Below, piece after piece: positions 1-8,927 of a DNA stretch of 61,262 bases. Made by a program: the position numbers and the translations under genes. Positions within the stretch are counted from its first letter, which is position 1. Each line of letters begins with the position of its first letter. The notes under the pieces are model-generated. The model worked only from the letters and a program-made list of their open reading frames with translations. It was not told the origin of the DNA and ran no database searches. The stretch lies in NCBI GenBank assembly GCA_964632995.1, contig CAZWDL010000034.1:1-61262 (forward strand), read 5' to 3'. Origin of the DNA: CAZWDL01 sp964632995 (GTDB lineage: Bacteria > Bacteroidota > Bacteroidia > Chitinophagales > Saprospiraceae).

Positions 1-172
1 CGGCTCGTCAGTGACCTTCGCCTTGGCTAAAGAAAAAATCACTCGCCTATCGAAATCCGACACTTATTAATCGCACGTCGCTGAGGTGGAAACTTGCCCG
101 TTAGGAATTTTGAAAAGAAATCAAGAACTTTCCTGTCCAGGTCCCATTCTCAGAAAATTCAAAATTTATTAT

Positions 173-1096
173 ATGAGTCTGCGCATCGTTTTCATGGGAA
201 CTCCGGAGTTTGCAGTCCCCTCACTCCAAATACTGTTGGAAAATGACTATGACGTGGTCGGCGTGGTCACCGCTACGGATAAACTCGGCGGGCGGGGTAG
301 AAAAAAACTATTAGAGCCGGCCATCAAAAAATTTGCCAAAGGAAAAGATATTCCTATCCTCCAGCCCAAAAACCTGAAAGATCCTGCATTTGTAGAGGCC
401 CTTCGCGAACTCAATGCCGACCTGCAGGTCGTTGTCGCCTTTCGCATGCTGCCCGAAGTCGTCTGGACTATGCCTGAAAAGGGAACCTTCAATTTGCACG
501 GATCCCTGCTTCCCAAATACCGCGGCGCTGCGCCCATCAACTGGGCGATTATCAACGGGGAAACCGAAACGGGCGTAACCACCTTTTTTATCCGGCATGA
601 AATCGATACGGGGGATGTCCTTTTCCAGGAAAAAATGCCCGTCGGGGAAAATGAAACAGCCGGCGATGTCCACGACCGCATGATGATCCTCGGAGCGGAG
701 ACCGTACTGAAAACCGTTCGCGCTATCGAATCCGATGACTATGAACTGAAAAAACAGGACGAAAGTCAAGCTACCAAAGCGCCCAAAATTCATCACGATA
801 CCTGTAAAATTGACTTTGACCAGCCTACCGCCCAAGTGCACAACTTCATCCGGGGCCTTAGCCCCTACCCCGCCGCCTGGACCATACTCGACGACAAAGA
901 GTTAAAAATACTTAGAACAACCAAGGAACACTCCGGTCATTCGCTTTCTCCCGGAAAAATTGTGACCGATGATAAAACCGAGCTTAAATTTGCTACCCGC
1001 GATGGTTTCGTTCGGGTACACGAACTCAAAATGGAGGGCAAACGCCGCATGAAAGTGACCGATTTCCTTAACGGGTATTTTATTTTGGAAAAATAA
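173..1096 (+). CDS. fmt: Methionyl-tRNA formyltransferase
   Basis: Formylates initiator Met-tRNA with 10-formyl-tetrahydrofolate in the cytoplasm. The 307-residue product starts MSLRIVFMGTPEF, the normal Fmt N-terminus, has the HGSLLPKYRG motif near residue 109 and IDTGD near 145. N107, H109 and D145 match the catalytic triad of the family. The C-terminal third (from about 205) is the OB-like tRNA-binding domain. The frame stays open upstream to a GTG at 86, but those 29 residues do not resemble the family, so the ATG at 173 is chosen. It stands alone, 42 bp before a hydrolase gene on the same strand. Confidence 0.95.
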   Translation: MSLRIVFMGTPEFAVPSLQILLENDYDVVGVVTATDKLGGRGRKKLLEPAIKKFAKGKDIPILQPKNLKDPAFVEALRELNADLQVVVAFRMLPEVVWTMPEKGTFNLHGSLLPKYRGAAPINWAIINGETETGVTTFFIRHEIDTGDVLFQEKMPVGENETAGDVHDRMMILGAETVLKTVRAIESDDYELKKQDESQATKAPKIHHDTCKIDFDQPTAQVHNFIRGLSPYPAAWTILDDKELKILRTTKEHSGHSLSPGKIVTDDKTELKFATRDGFVRVHELKMEGKRRMKVTDFLNGYFILEK

Positions 1097-1138
1097 ATTA
1101 TTAAGAAAATACTAACTGAGTAAAATAAAATTACAAAA

Positions 1139-2032
1139 ATGATTCATACCGTAGATCTTCACTTCCTTGGTGCGGAACACACGATTGCGGCTTATTTGCT
1201 TGACACCGGCGACGGGCTCGCTCTGGTAGAAACCGGTCCTTATTCAAGTTTCGAACAACTTAAAGCGGGCGTTACCGGTTTGGGGTATCAGCTTGAAGAG
1301 ATCAGGCACGTCCTGCTCACCCACATTCACCTGGACCATGCCGGAGCAGCCTGGGCATTAGCGGAAACCGGCGCTACCATTTACGTTCACCCCTTTGGCG
1401 CCACTCACCTTCATGATCCCTCCAAACTAATGAACTCCGCCAGGCGCATCTATCAGGAGAAAATGGACGAACTCTGGGGGGCGATGCATCCGATAGCCCC
1501 GGCTCAAGTCCGGTCGGTTGAGCACGGAGAGCAGGTCATCACCGGCAACCTAAATTGGAAGGCCTGGCATACGCCCGGTCATGCTTCCCACCATATTGCC
1601 TGGCAACTGGACAAGGTCATTTTCACCGGCGATGTCGCGGGCGTACGTATAGACGGCGGAATAGTCGTCCCTCCTTGCCCGCCACCGGACATCCAAATCG
1701 AAGACTGGCGGGAGTCCATTCAATTACTTCGGGCACAACGCCCCAGGGAAATGTACCTTACTCATTTCGGGAAAGTCCAGGACATAGACAGCCATCTGAA
1801 CCAATTGGAAAAACGGCTTTTGGAATGGGCCGGCTGGATGCGGCCCTACTTTGAAAAGGGAGCTACCGTAGAAGAAGTCACTCCGGTATTTCAGGAATAC
1901 GTAAAGCGGGAACTGAAAGAAAATGGTATCGAAGGAGAGCAGTTGTTACGATATGAGTACGCCAATCCTTCCTGGATGAGCGTAGCGGGGTTACTGAGGT
2001 ACTGGCGAAAAAATGAGAACAGTCGCCGTTGA
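1139..2032 (+). CDS. Metallo-beta-lactamase fold hydrolase
   Basis: A 297-residue MBL-fold enzyme. It shows the metal-binding THIHLDHAG motif (H62, H64, D66, H67), HTPGHASHH with the next metal histidine near 148, the bridging aspartate in FTGDV near 165, and a late histidine in LTHFG near 208. This is the full dinuclear-zinc ligand set seen in glyoxalase-II-like and related hydrolases. The substrate cannot be read from sequence. There is no signal peptide, so it is probably cytoplasmic. It lies 42 bp after fmt and ends 4 bp before a convergent small gene. Confidence 0.85.
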   Translation: MIHTVDLHFLGAEHTIAAYLLDTGDGLALVETGPYSSFEQLKAGVTGLGYQLEEIRHVLLTHIHLDHAGAAWALAETGATIYVHPFGATHLHDPSKLMNSARRIYQEKMDELWGAMHPIAPAQVRSVEHGEQVITGNLNWKAWHTPGHASHHIAWQLDKVIFTGDVAGVRIDGGIVVPPCPPPDIQIEDWRESIQLLRAQRPREMYLTHFGKVQDIDSHLNQLEKRLLEWAGWMRPYFEKGATVEEVTPVFQEYVKRELKENGIEGEQLLRYEYANPSWMSVAGLLRYWRKNENSRR

Positions 2033-2036
2033 AACT

Positions 2037-2261
2037 TTAATGCAAAAAGCGGCGGCCGACTTCAAATGCTTTTTTGAGAAGAGTAATATCAGGAAGGATG
2101 ATCTCACTTTGGTCTAAATCTTTTTCTTCAAATTCAGAGACTTGCTCCTCTTGATTAGAAACCGGTAATTCAACACTCACATGACGCAAATAGACATAAG
2201 AACAAATACTCGAGATCACCAGAACAATTATTAAGAGGGCGCGGGGATTGGGCTTTTTCAT
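2037..2261 (-). CDS. Small single-pass membrane protein, unknown function
   Basis: A 74-residue product I do not recognise by function. Residues 8-27 form one hydrophobic segment after a basic MKKPNPR start, which suggests an inner-membrane anchor with the acidic remainder (EEQVSEFEEKDLDQSE) outside. The C-terminus is amphipathic (LLKKAFEVGRRFLH). The start is an ATG, and the gene faces the hydrolase with only 4 bp between stop codons. No overlapping gene competes for the space, which favours a real gene, but its small size keeps confidence moderate. Confidence 0.55.
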   Translation of the reverse strand: MKKPNPRALLIIVLVISSICSYVYLRHVSVELPVSNQEEQVSEFEEKDLDQSEIILPDITLLKKAFEVGRRFLH

Positions 2262-2569
2262 TAAGAGAAAATTTTATTTCGATGATTTCCAGCTCTGTAA
2301 ATACAGATCAATTTAACAGATTTATCGCTTGGTAACCACTGCCTTCGACTTAGCAAAGCAGTTATTCGATGAATCCATTTATGGTAAAGACGGGCCCTGA
2401 GAAAAAATGGTTGCAAAAAAGAAACCTTTTTTTTGAAAAAAAATAAAAGAATCTTCCAGATCAATAATCACAGGCTGTTCCGTCTCTCGCTCCGAACTCG
2501 CGTTAAATGTTGTATTGTAGAACTGCAGTAGCCTGTTCGACGAAAGAGGCCGGGCAAAAACTCCAGAAT
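2262..2569. other. Intergenic region without a credible gene
   Basis: 308 bp between the small membrane protein and the ABC ATPase. Short minus-strand frames here have no family-like composition. The only structure seen is an A/T-rich hairpin at 2402-2434, described separately. Confidence 0.5.
2402..2434. terminator. Possible bidirectional A/T-rich terminator
   Basis: GGTT and AACC form a short stem, flanked by A6 on one side and T8 on the other, so an RNA from either strand would end in a hairpin plus a U-rich tail. It lies downstream of the ABC ATPase on the minus strand and of the hydrolase on the plus strand. The stem core is only 4 bp, so this is a weak call. Confidence 0.3.
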
Positions 2570-4297
2570 TCAAGGACTCAAGCCCCCCCTTTCTCCCGGC
2601 ACCGCAGCGATCAATTTTCGTGTATAAGCGGAGTGGGGATGCCGGTACACTTCTTCCGCCGCACCGATCTCTTCAACCTTTCCTTTATTCATGACCATAA
2701 TCCGGTCACTCATAATTTTGACGACGGAGAGGTCATGAGAAATAAAGATCAGGGTGAGCTGATAGGTTTCGCGAAGATCCATCAGCAAATTGAGTACCCG
2801 GGCCTGTACAGAAACATCCAGGGCAGAGACCGATTCATCGCAAACAAGCAAGGAAGGCTCTACGGCCAGCGCCCTTGCGATGCAGATCCGCTGTCGCTGT
2901 CCTCCCGAAAACTCATGAGGATAGCGGCTATAGTGGCGGCTTTCCATGCCCACGAGTTCCAGTAGAGCCTTTGCGCGGTCTACCCGGACAGCCCTGCTGC
3001 GATGCAGACCGTGCACTCGCATAGGTTCAACGATGGCCTCCCCCACCGGCTGACGCGGATTAAGAGAAGCGTAGGGATCCTGAAAAATAATCTGCATTTC
3101 CTTACGGACAGCTTTCCATGCCTTTGCCGGCAATGTGGAGAGTGTTTCCCCGCGAAAGCGAACCTTTCCTGCGGTCGGTTTCACCAGGTTCAGCAGAGAT
3201 CGCCCCAGGGTCGTTTTCCCGCATCCCGACTCCCCTACCAACCCCAGCGTTTCTCCGGGGAACACTTCAAAGCTGACCCCGTCGACCGCTTTGACATACG
3301 CCGTGGCTCCCCCCCAAAAACTGCGACGGACGGGAAACCAGGTTTTCAACTGTTCGACCTCCAGCAATGGCGCCTGCCGGGTCAATCCCTCCAGGCGGGC
3401 GCTCAGTTGTGCCGGAGAGATGACTTCCGGCCGCAAGGATTCTTCTTTTTTTTTTGTAAAATCTTCAATTGTTGGCAGGCGACGAGGGCGGTAGCTTAGG
3501 GGTGGACGACAGGCGATCAGCCCCTTCGTATAGGGATGCGCCGGTTGCCGGAAAACATCCTGAACCGGTCCTTCTTCAACGATCTTCCCCTTCTGCATGA
3601 CTAACACGCGATCCGCAATCTCAGCGATAACCCCCAAATCGTGAGAGATAAAAATAACGCCGCCCTCCCAATCTTTCCGGAGTTGCTTAATCAGGTCCAA
3701 AACAGCTTGCTGGACGGTGACATCGAGCGCGGTAGTCGGTTCATCGGCAATCAGCACCTCAGGATTGCCCGATAGGGCCATCGCGATCATGATCCGCTGC
3801 TTTTGGCCGCCGCTGAGTTCATGCGCGTAAGACCGGTAGATGCGTTCCGCTCCCGAAAGTTGAACGCGTTCCAGCCAGGCCATCACCTTTTCCTTTACCG
3901 TTCCTTTCCCTTGCGGTTTGTGCATCCGGATAGCTTCCGCGATCTGTTCACCGCAAGGCATTACGGGATTGAGGGATGTCATGGGTTCCTGGAAAATCAT
4001 CGCCAGATGGCGCCCCCGGTATCGCGCCATCTCTTTTTCCTTTACGCTGCTCAGGTCGACAGGATTACGCTCCGCCCCCCGGTACAACACCGAACCGGAT
4101 ACCTGAGCCCCCCGGAGCAGGCGCATGATAGAGAGCGCGGTTACAGACTTTCCCGAACCGGATTCGCCGACAATACCCAGTGTCTCCCCCCGCTTCAAAT
4201 GAAAGCCGATACCGTCCACCGCGACGAGCGGGCTTTCTTCGGTGGGAAACTGAATTCGTAGATCTTTTACTTCGAGTAATACATCCCGGTTATTCAT
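2570..4297 (-). CDS. Fused dual ATPase subunit of a peptide/nickel-type ABC transporter
   Basis: A 575-residue protein with two complete ABC ATPase domains in one chain, like YejF or a DppD-DppF fusion. Domain 1 has Walker A GESGSGKS (44-51), signature LSGGQ (161-165) and Walker B LIADEPTT (about 182-189). Domain 2, from about residue 310, has GESGCGKT, FSGGQRQR and LLVCDESVSALD. Oligopeptide-type C-terminal extensions follow each domain (HPYTKGLIA, HPHSAYTRKLIA). It should power import of oligopeptides or a similar solute at the inner membrane. No permease or binding protein is nearby, so its partners are elsewhere. Its ATG overlaps the stop of the RNase D gene by 4 bp, so the two are co-transcribed. 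Confidence 0.9.
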   Translation of the reverse strand: MNNRDVLLEVKDLRIQFPTEESPLVAVDGIGFHLKRGETLGIVGESGSGKSVTALSIMRLLRGAQVSGSVLYRGAERNPVDLSSVKEKEMARYRGRHLAMIFQEPMTSLNPVMPCGEQIAEAIRMHKPQGKGTVKEKVMAWLERVQLSGAERIYRSYAHELSGGQKQRIMIAMALSGNPEVLIADEPTTALDVTVQQAVLDLIKQLRKDWEGGVIFISHDLGVIAEIADRVLVMQKGKIVEEGPVQDVFRQPAHPYTKGLIACRPPLSYRPRRLPTIEDFTKKKEESLRPEVISPAQLSARLEGLTRQAPLLEVEQLKTWFPVRRSFWGGATAYVKAVDGVSFEVFPGETLGLVGESGCGKTTLGRSLLNLVKPTAGKVRFRGETLSTLPAKAWKAVRKEMQIIFQDPYASLNPRQPVGEAIVEPMRVHGLHRSRAVRVDRAKALLELVGMESRHYSRYPHEFSGGQRQRICIARALAVEPSLLVCDESVSALDVSVQARVLNLLMDLRETYQLTLIFISHDLSVVKIMSDRIMVMNKGKVEEIGAAEEVYRHPHSAYTRKLIAAVPGERGGLSP

Positions 4298-5484
4298 TCT
4301 TTCTCCGTATCCATTAACAGCCTGATCTCTTCCTGAGCAATGGCAATATCCAACTGATCGTAATGCATCAGCCAGCGGATGATGGTATCTCCCAGAAATT
4401 CACCGCGCCAGCCATCGCCCAGCTCCTCTTCCACCAGGCTGGCATCGGTTTTCAGTTTTTTTAAAAGCCCCCGGGGAAGGACCAGGTTGGTGGAGATTTG
4501 TTCTTTCATGCACTTGTATTTGACAACCAGATAGAGCATCTCGAGCAGGATATCTCCTTCGGGGTCATCAGTGTCTTGCTGTTCAATACGTCTGAGTAAT
4601 CTTTTTTCCTCCTTGCTGATTTCCTGCTTATACAGCGCTTCAAAAGTATTGCCGTATTTACTGGCGATCCGCTTTGGAATACGGCGGTTATTCCGCAGCG
4701 CATCCTGTCCGGACTGTATCGTCCTTACAATGTGCGTAATCATTTTTTTAGGCAGGATCATTTCCTTGGAGTAGTTCTTCTCCTGGGCGAGTTTTCGCCG
4801 CCACTCATACAAGCGAATCAGAAAAACCTGCTCCTGGGGTTTTAAGGACTGAATGAGGCGGCTGCTAAGGGCTTCGGTGTTGGGGTCTTTTATGTAAAAA
4901 TCAGCTTCCTCTAATTTGCGGAATTCTTCCTCCGCCCATTCTTTGCGACGGAGATCACGCAGTTTCTGTTCCAGGGAACGCCACAAGGGATAGAGCAAGA
5001 CCACGTCATTCAGGGCATATTTCAACTGTTTGCTTTGAAAAGGGCGCGATTCCCAGTCGGCTACCGTATACCCTTTTTTCAGGCTCCGCCTGAGTTCGCC
5101 TTCCACGAGTCTGCGCAGGGATACCGGATATTTGTATCCGGCCAGCCCGGCAGCGATTTGCGTATCGAAGACATTTTTGGGAACCACATCATACTGTTGG
5201 AACAACAGCCGGTAATCATTATCTCCGGCATGAGTGATGGTTGTAATGCCGGGATCCTGCACCAATTCCAGAAAGGGACCGAGGTCTTTTAAAGGAAAAG
5301 GATCGATAAGGTAGTTGCCATGGCTGGTCGTCACCTGGATCAAACATATCCTGGTAACGAAGCGCTTTTCCCCGACAAACTCCGTATCAAAAGACATGGA
5401 GTTGACTTGCCGGTTGGTTTTGTAAAAGGCTTCTAAGTCACTTTGTGTTTCAATTAACTGATAGGATTCTCCTTTGCTCGTCAT
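4294..5484 (-). CDS. rnd: Ribonuclease D (3'-5' exonuclease with HRDC domain)
   Basis: A 396-residue RNase D family protein involved in 3' trimming of tRNA and other stable RNA. The DEDD exonuclease domain is at 1-180: SFDTEFVGEKRF gives the DxE pair, THAGDNDYRLL the second aspartate and YALNDVVLLYPLW the YxxxD motif. An HRDC-type region follows at about 205-290. The C-terminal 100 residues are less conserved. It is the first gene of a two-gene unit with the ABC ATPase (ATGA overlap). A TAAATTTG box at 5614-5621 on the same strand could be its promoter. Confidence 0.88.
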   Translation of the reverse strand: MTSKGESYQLIETQSDLEAFYKTNRQVNSMSFDTEFVGEKRFVTRICLIQVTTSHGNYLIDPFPLKDLGPFLELVQDPGITTITHAGDNDYRLLFQQYDVVPKNVFDTQIAAGLAGYKYPVSLRRLVEGELRRSLKKGYTVADWESRPFQSKQLKYALNDVVLLYPLWRSLEQKLRDLRRKEWAEEEFRKLEEADFYIKDPNTEALSSRLIQSLKPQEQVFLIRLYEWRRKLAQEKNYSKEMILPKKMITHIVRTIQSGQDALRNNRRIPKRIASKYGNTFEALYKQEISKEEKRLLRRIEQQDTDDPEGDILLEMLYLVVKYKCMKEQISTNLVLPRGLLKKLKTDASLVEEELGDGWRGEFLGDTIIRWLMHYDQLDIAIAQEEIRLLMDTEKE

Positions 5485-5613
5485 GAGTGATGCATCTGAT
5501 TTTCAAGTGAGGCCGTGGTTTACTCCTAAGCGATGATTACTTTGAACTACGGCGCTTTTCAAAGGTTCTAAGGATAGGTCATCATCTTACAGAAGAAGTT
5601 AAGGGGGTTATTA

Positions 5614-5621
5614 CAAATTTA
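5614..5621 (-). promoter_or_regulatory. Candidate -7 box for the rnd operon
   Basis: On the minus strand this reads TAAATTTG, an exact TAnnTTTG match, about 130 nt before the RNase D start. No TTG is seen at the expected -33 distance, so support is limited. Confidence 0.3.
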
Positions 5622-5692
5622 GTAAACCGCGTCGTTAATAAAAGAAATAGCTCTTCTATCTTACACTGAATATTAAATAAAATACCGACGGA

Positions 5693-8600
5693 ATGAAAAT
5701 CGTCAAAAGAATTGCCATTATAGTGGGCGTCCTGCTCGTCTTACTCCTGGGTGCAGCTGTATTGGTTCCCATCCTGTTTAAAGACCGGCTCATGACACTG
5801 GCCAAAGAGCAAATCAACCAGAATGTCAATGCAGTTGTCGAGTTCGAGGATGTCAATCTTTCTCTGCTGAGGGATTTCCCCGATATATCCTTCGCTATCG
5901 AAAATTATTCCGTCACCGGCAAAGGTCAATTTGAAGGGGTTCAGCTGGCCAGCGGCGAATTAGCAGGTCTTACGCTCGACCTTTTCTCGGTGCTGAGCAG
6001 TAGCCGTCCGGTTGAATTAACCGCTGTACAGCTGGAAAAACCCAATTTGCAGATCTACGTCCTCCGCAACGGAGCCGCCAACTACGATATCGCCCTGGAA
6101 AGCGAAGCCGAAGAAGTGGATACTGCTACGGAGGAAAGCTCTTTTGAGATCAGACTCGAATCTTACCTCATCAACGACGGCCGGCTGCTCTACGACGATC
6201 ACAGCGCCGAAACTTACGCGCTGATCGAAGGGCTCGTCCATTCCGGATCGGGCAACTTTACCAGTCAGGTCTTCGATCTGATCACGAAGACTACTATCCG
6301 GCGCCTCACTCTGCGACAGAACGACATCACCTACCTCAATGAAGCCGAAGCCGCACTGGATGCCACCTTGAACATCGACCAGGCTGAAAGCAAATACACA
6401 TTGAAAGACAACTTGCTGACCCTCAATGCCTTTCAGGTGAAGGGTGACGGGTTTGTACAGCTCGATGGGGAAAATTACAACATGGACCTTCACCTGGAAG
6501 CACCGGAAAATGAATTCAAAAACCTGCTGTCTCTAATCCCCAATGCTTATATCGAAGGCTATGAGGAGGTTGAAGCTTCCGGTCAGTTTCGCTTCGTGAG
6601 CGATATAAAAGGCACCTACAGTGAACAACCTGAGCAATATCCCAGCTTTTCTGTAATGCTGGAGGTTCAAAACGGTGAAGTTCAATATCCCGGTTTCCCC
6701 CTAAGCATCCGCCGTATCAATACGGAAGCCAGTATCAACAGCCCCGGCAGTAACCTGGACGACATGATCATCAATGTGCCGGCCTTTAGCATGTATGTCG
6801 GCGAAAATCCGATTGAAGCCAGTCTGCATCTTCAAAACCCTATTTCCGACCCCGATATTAACGCCAGTGTTGACGGCGTGCTGGATCTGCAGCAGCTCAG
6901 CCAGGCTTATCCCATAGAAGGTGCTGAAACCCTTGCCGGGATTATCCGGGCGGATATCGAGGTAGAGACCCGGCTGTCCTCCATTGAGCAGGAACGCTAC
7001 GAGCAAGTGCGCATGGATGGCCGGCTAAGCGTGGAAAACCTCTTGTACGAGACGGAAGAGATGCCTGCCATCAAGATCGCAGAATCACAGGTGGACTTCA
7101 CGCCTCAGCGGGTCAATATCATTAGCTTCGACGCCCAGCTCGGCAATAGCGACTTGCAGGGCAGCGGCGCCATTGACAATATCCTGGCTTACATTTCTCC
7201 TGAAAAAACCATGACCGGAGAATTAACCCTTCGCTCCGAATACTTCGATGCCAACGAGTGGTATACCCAGGAAGAGGAAGCAGAAAGCGCAACCCTTCGC
7301 GATACGACCAGCAACGTGGAAACGGAAGCCGTTTTTGACCGCTTCAATTTTGCTGTTGATGCCCGCGCCGATAAAATCCTCTACGAGGATTATCAACTGA
7401 CCAACACCTACGCGCGCGGCCAGATCACCCCCAATCGAATGGAGGTCAGCGAAGCCTTCACCCTACTTGGTGACAGCGACTTCCGCGCCAGCGGCCTGAT
7501 TACCAATGTCTTTGATTATCTCTACGAGGAGGGCGTCCTGAGGGGACAGTTGGATATCCGTTCTCAGCAGATCAACCTCAATCAGTTTATGGAAGAGGAA
7601 GAAACCGTCGCGGAGGATAGCCCTTCCGGTGAGGAGACCTCCTCGGCTATACCCGTTCCGCCGAATATCGATATGCGGATCAATGTCCGGGCCAACCGGG
7701 TCATTTATACCAACCTGACACTCAACGATGTAAGCGGCGCCCTCAGCATTGCTGACCAAGCCGCCGTCCTGGAACAGGTTTCTTCCAATGCCCTCGGCGG
7801 CGCTCTCGGACTACAAGGCGCATACGATACCAGTGATCCGGACAACCCGGCCTTCAATATTAAGTTCGATATGAGCAGCATGAACTTCCAGGAAGCATTT
7901 AGTGCTTTCAACACCTTCCAGGCCCTGGCCCCTATCGGCCAGTTTATTCAGGGTAGCTTCAATTCATCACTGATCCTGGACGGGACGCTGACGGAAGAAC
8001 TGATGCCACGTCTGAATACCCTCGATGCCAAAGGGTTTCTTGAAACGGCCAATGCCGTCGTGAATAACTTCAAACCGCTCCAATCAATAGGACAAAAACT
8101 CAATGCTTCTTTCCTGACGGAAAAATGGCAACTCAATGATCTCCGGGCCTACTTCGAAGTACAGGACGGTCAGGTAGAAGTCAAACCCTTCGATGTCAAG
8201 GTAGAGAATATTCCCATGACCATTTCAGGCGCTCATGGGATCGACACGAACATGGATTATGATATCCAGGCTTCTATTCCCCGCGAGCTGCTGCGTAAAA
8301 GTAATATCGGACAGGCCGCCGATACCGGCCTGAGCTTCCTGCAAAAACAAGCTTCTCAGCTGGGTATCGATTTCCAGCAGGGAGAGTACGTCAATGTAAT
8401 GATCAACCTTGCCGGCACCATCAAACAACCCAATGTAGGACTCAAACTGCTGGGCACCGGCGGGGAAGGCTCCATCGCCGAGCAAGCAGAAGGTACGCTG
8501 AAAGAAGAAGCCCAAAAACAGATAGAGGCAGGCAAAAAACAACTGGAGGACAAGGGCCAGGAATTGCTGGATACGGCTAAAACAGTAGTGGAAAAGCAGG

Positions 8601-8851
8601 TGGAAGAAGCTAAAAAACAAGCCGGGGAAACCCTGCGCAAAGAAGGAGAAAAAGCCGCTGAACAACTTGGCGAGGAAACCAAGAAAAAAGCGGAAGAAGT
8701 ACTGGACACCACCGCAACCAAAGCCGTTGATAACATCAAAAACGAACTGGAAAAGTGGAACCCTTTCAAGAAGAAAAAGAAAGAAACGCCACCGCCTACC
8801 AAACAGGATACGACAAAGACCGATACGACGAAGTCAAAGTCAGGACAGTAG
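5693..8851 (+). CDS. AsmA-like envelope protein with long charged C-terminal tail
   Basis: A 1052-residue protein. One N-terminal transmembrane helix (about residues 6-28) is followed by the AsmA N-terminal signature region (KEQINQNVNAVVEFEDVNLSL) and a long beta-rich repetitive body typical of the AsmA/TamB/YhdP bridge proteins that span the periplasm. The AsmA C-terminal region is around 760-900 (NPAFNIKFDMSSMNFQEAF). From about residue 925 the chain becomes a Lys/Glu/Ala/Gln-rich, probably helical tail ending in a basic KKKKKETPPPTK segment. AsmA-like proteins are linked to phospholipid transport and outer-membrane homeostasis; that role is inferred here. It is a single gene, convergent with smc. 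Confidence 0.82.
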   Translation: MKIVKRIAIIVGVLLVLLLGAAVLVPILFKDRLMTLAKEQINQNVNAVVEFEDVNLSLLRDFPDISFAIENYSVTGKGQFEGVQLASGELAGLTLDLFSVLSSSRPVELTAVQLEKPNLQIYVLRNGAANYDIALESEAEEVDTATEESSFEIRLESYLINDGRLLYDDHSAETYALIEGLVHSGSGNFTSQVFDLITKTTIRRLTLRQNDITYLNEAEAALDATLNIDQAESKYTLKDNLLTLNAFQVKGDGFVQLDGENYNMDLHLEAPENEFKNLLSLIPNAYIEGYEEVEASGQFRFVSDIKGTYSEQPEQYPSFSVMLEVQNGEVQYPGFPLSIRRINTEASINSPGSNLDDMIINVPAFSMYVGENPIEASLHLQNPISDPDINASVDGVLDLQQLSQAYPIEGAETLAGIIRADIEVETRLSSIEQERYEQVRMDGRLSVENLLYETEEMPAIKIAESQVDFTPQRVNIISFDAQLGNSDLQGSGAIDNILAYISPEKTMTGELTLRSEYFDANEWYTQEEEAESATLRDTTSNVETEAVFDRFNFAVDARADKILYEDYQLTNTYARGQITPNRMEVSEAFTLLGDSDFRASGLITNVFDYLYEEGVLRGQLDIRSQQINLNQFMEEEETVAEDSPSGEETSSAIPVPPNIDMRINVRANRVIYTNLTLNDVSGALSIADQAAVLEQVSSNALGGALGLQGAYDTSDPDNPAFNIKFDMSSMNFQEAFSAFNTFQALAPIGQFIQGSFNSSLILDGTLTEELMPRLNTLDAKGFLETANAVVNNFKPLQSIGQKLNASFLTEKWQLNDLRAYFEVQDGQVEVKPFDVKVENIPMTISGAHGIDTNMDYDIQASIPRELLRKSNIGQAADTGLSFLQKQASQLGIDFQQGEYVNVMINLAGTIKQPNVGLKLLGTGGEGSIAEQAEGTLKEEAQKQIEAGKKQLEDKGQELLDTAKTVVEKQVEEAKKQAGETLRKEGEKAAEQLGEETKKKAEEVLDTTATKAVDNIKNELEKWNPFKKKKKETPPPTKQDTTKTDTTKSKSGQ

Positions 8852-8875
8852 GCAGTTCCGGTAAGCTCATTGAAG

Positions 8876-8918
8876 TCCTGTTACCGGGTGGGGTCTATAC
8901 CCCCACCCGGTAACAGGA
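8876..8918. terminator. Perfect hairpin between convergent genes (putative bidirectional terminator)
   Basis: Arms 8876-8893 and 8901-8918 are perfectly complementary over 18 bp around a 7-nt loop (TCTATAC). It sits in the 76-bp gap between the ends of the AsmA-like gene and smc. There is no T-tract on either side, so it is a strong hairpin but not a textbook intrinsic terminator. Confidence 0.65.
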
Positions 8919-8927
8919 AGTTCCGTG

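Noticed and set aside
86..172. Upstream extension of fmt to a GTG
   Set aside because: Sequence unlike Fmt; the family starts at the ATG at 173.
8225..8802. Two antisense frames in the AsmA-like gene
   Set aside because: Phe/Ser-rich complement of the Lys/Glu-rich tail; shadow.
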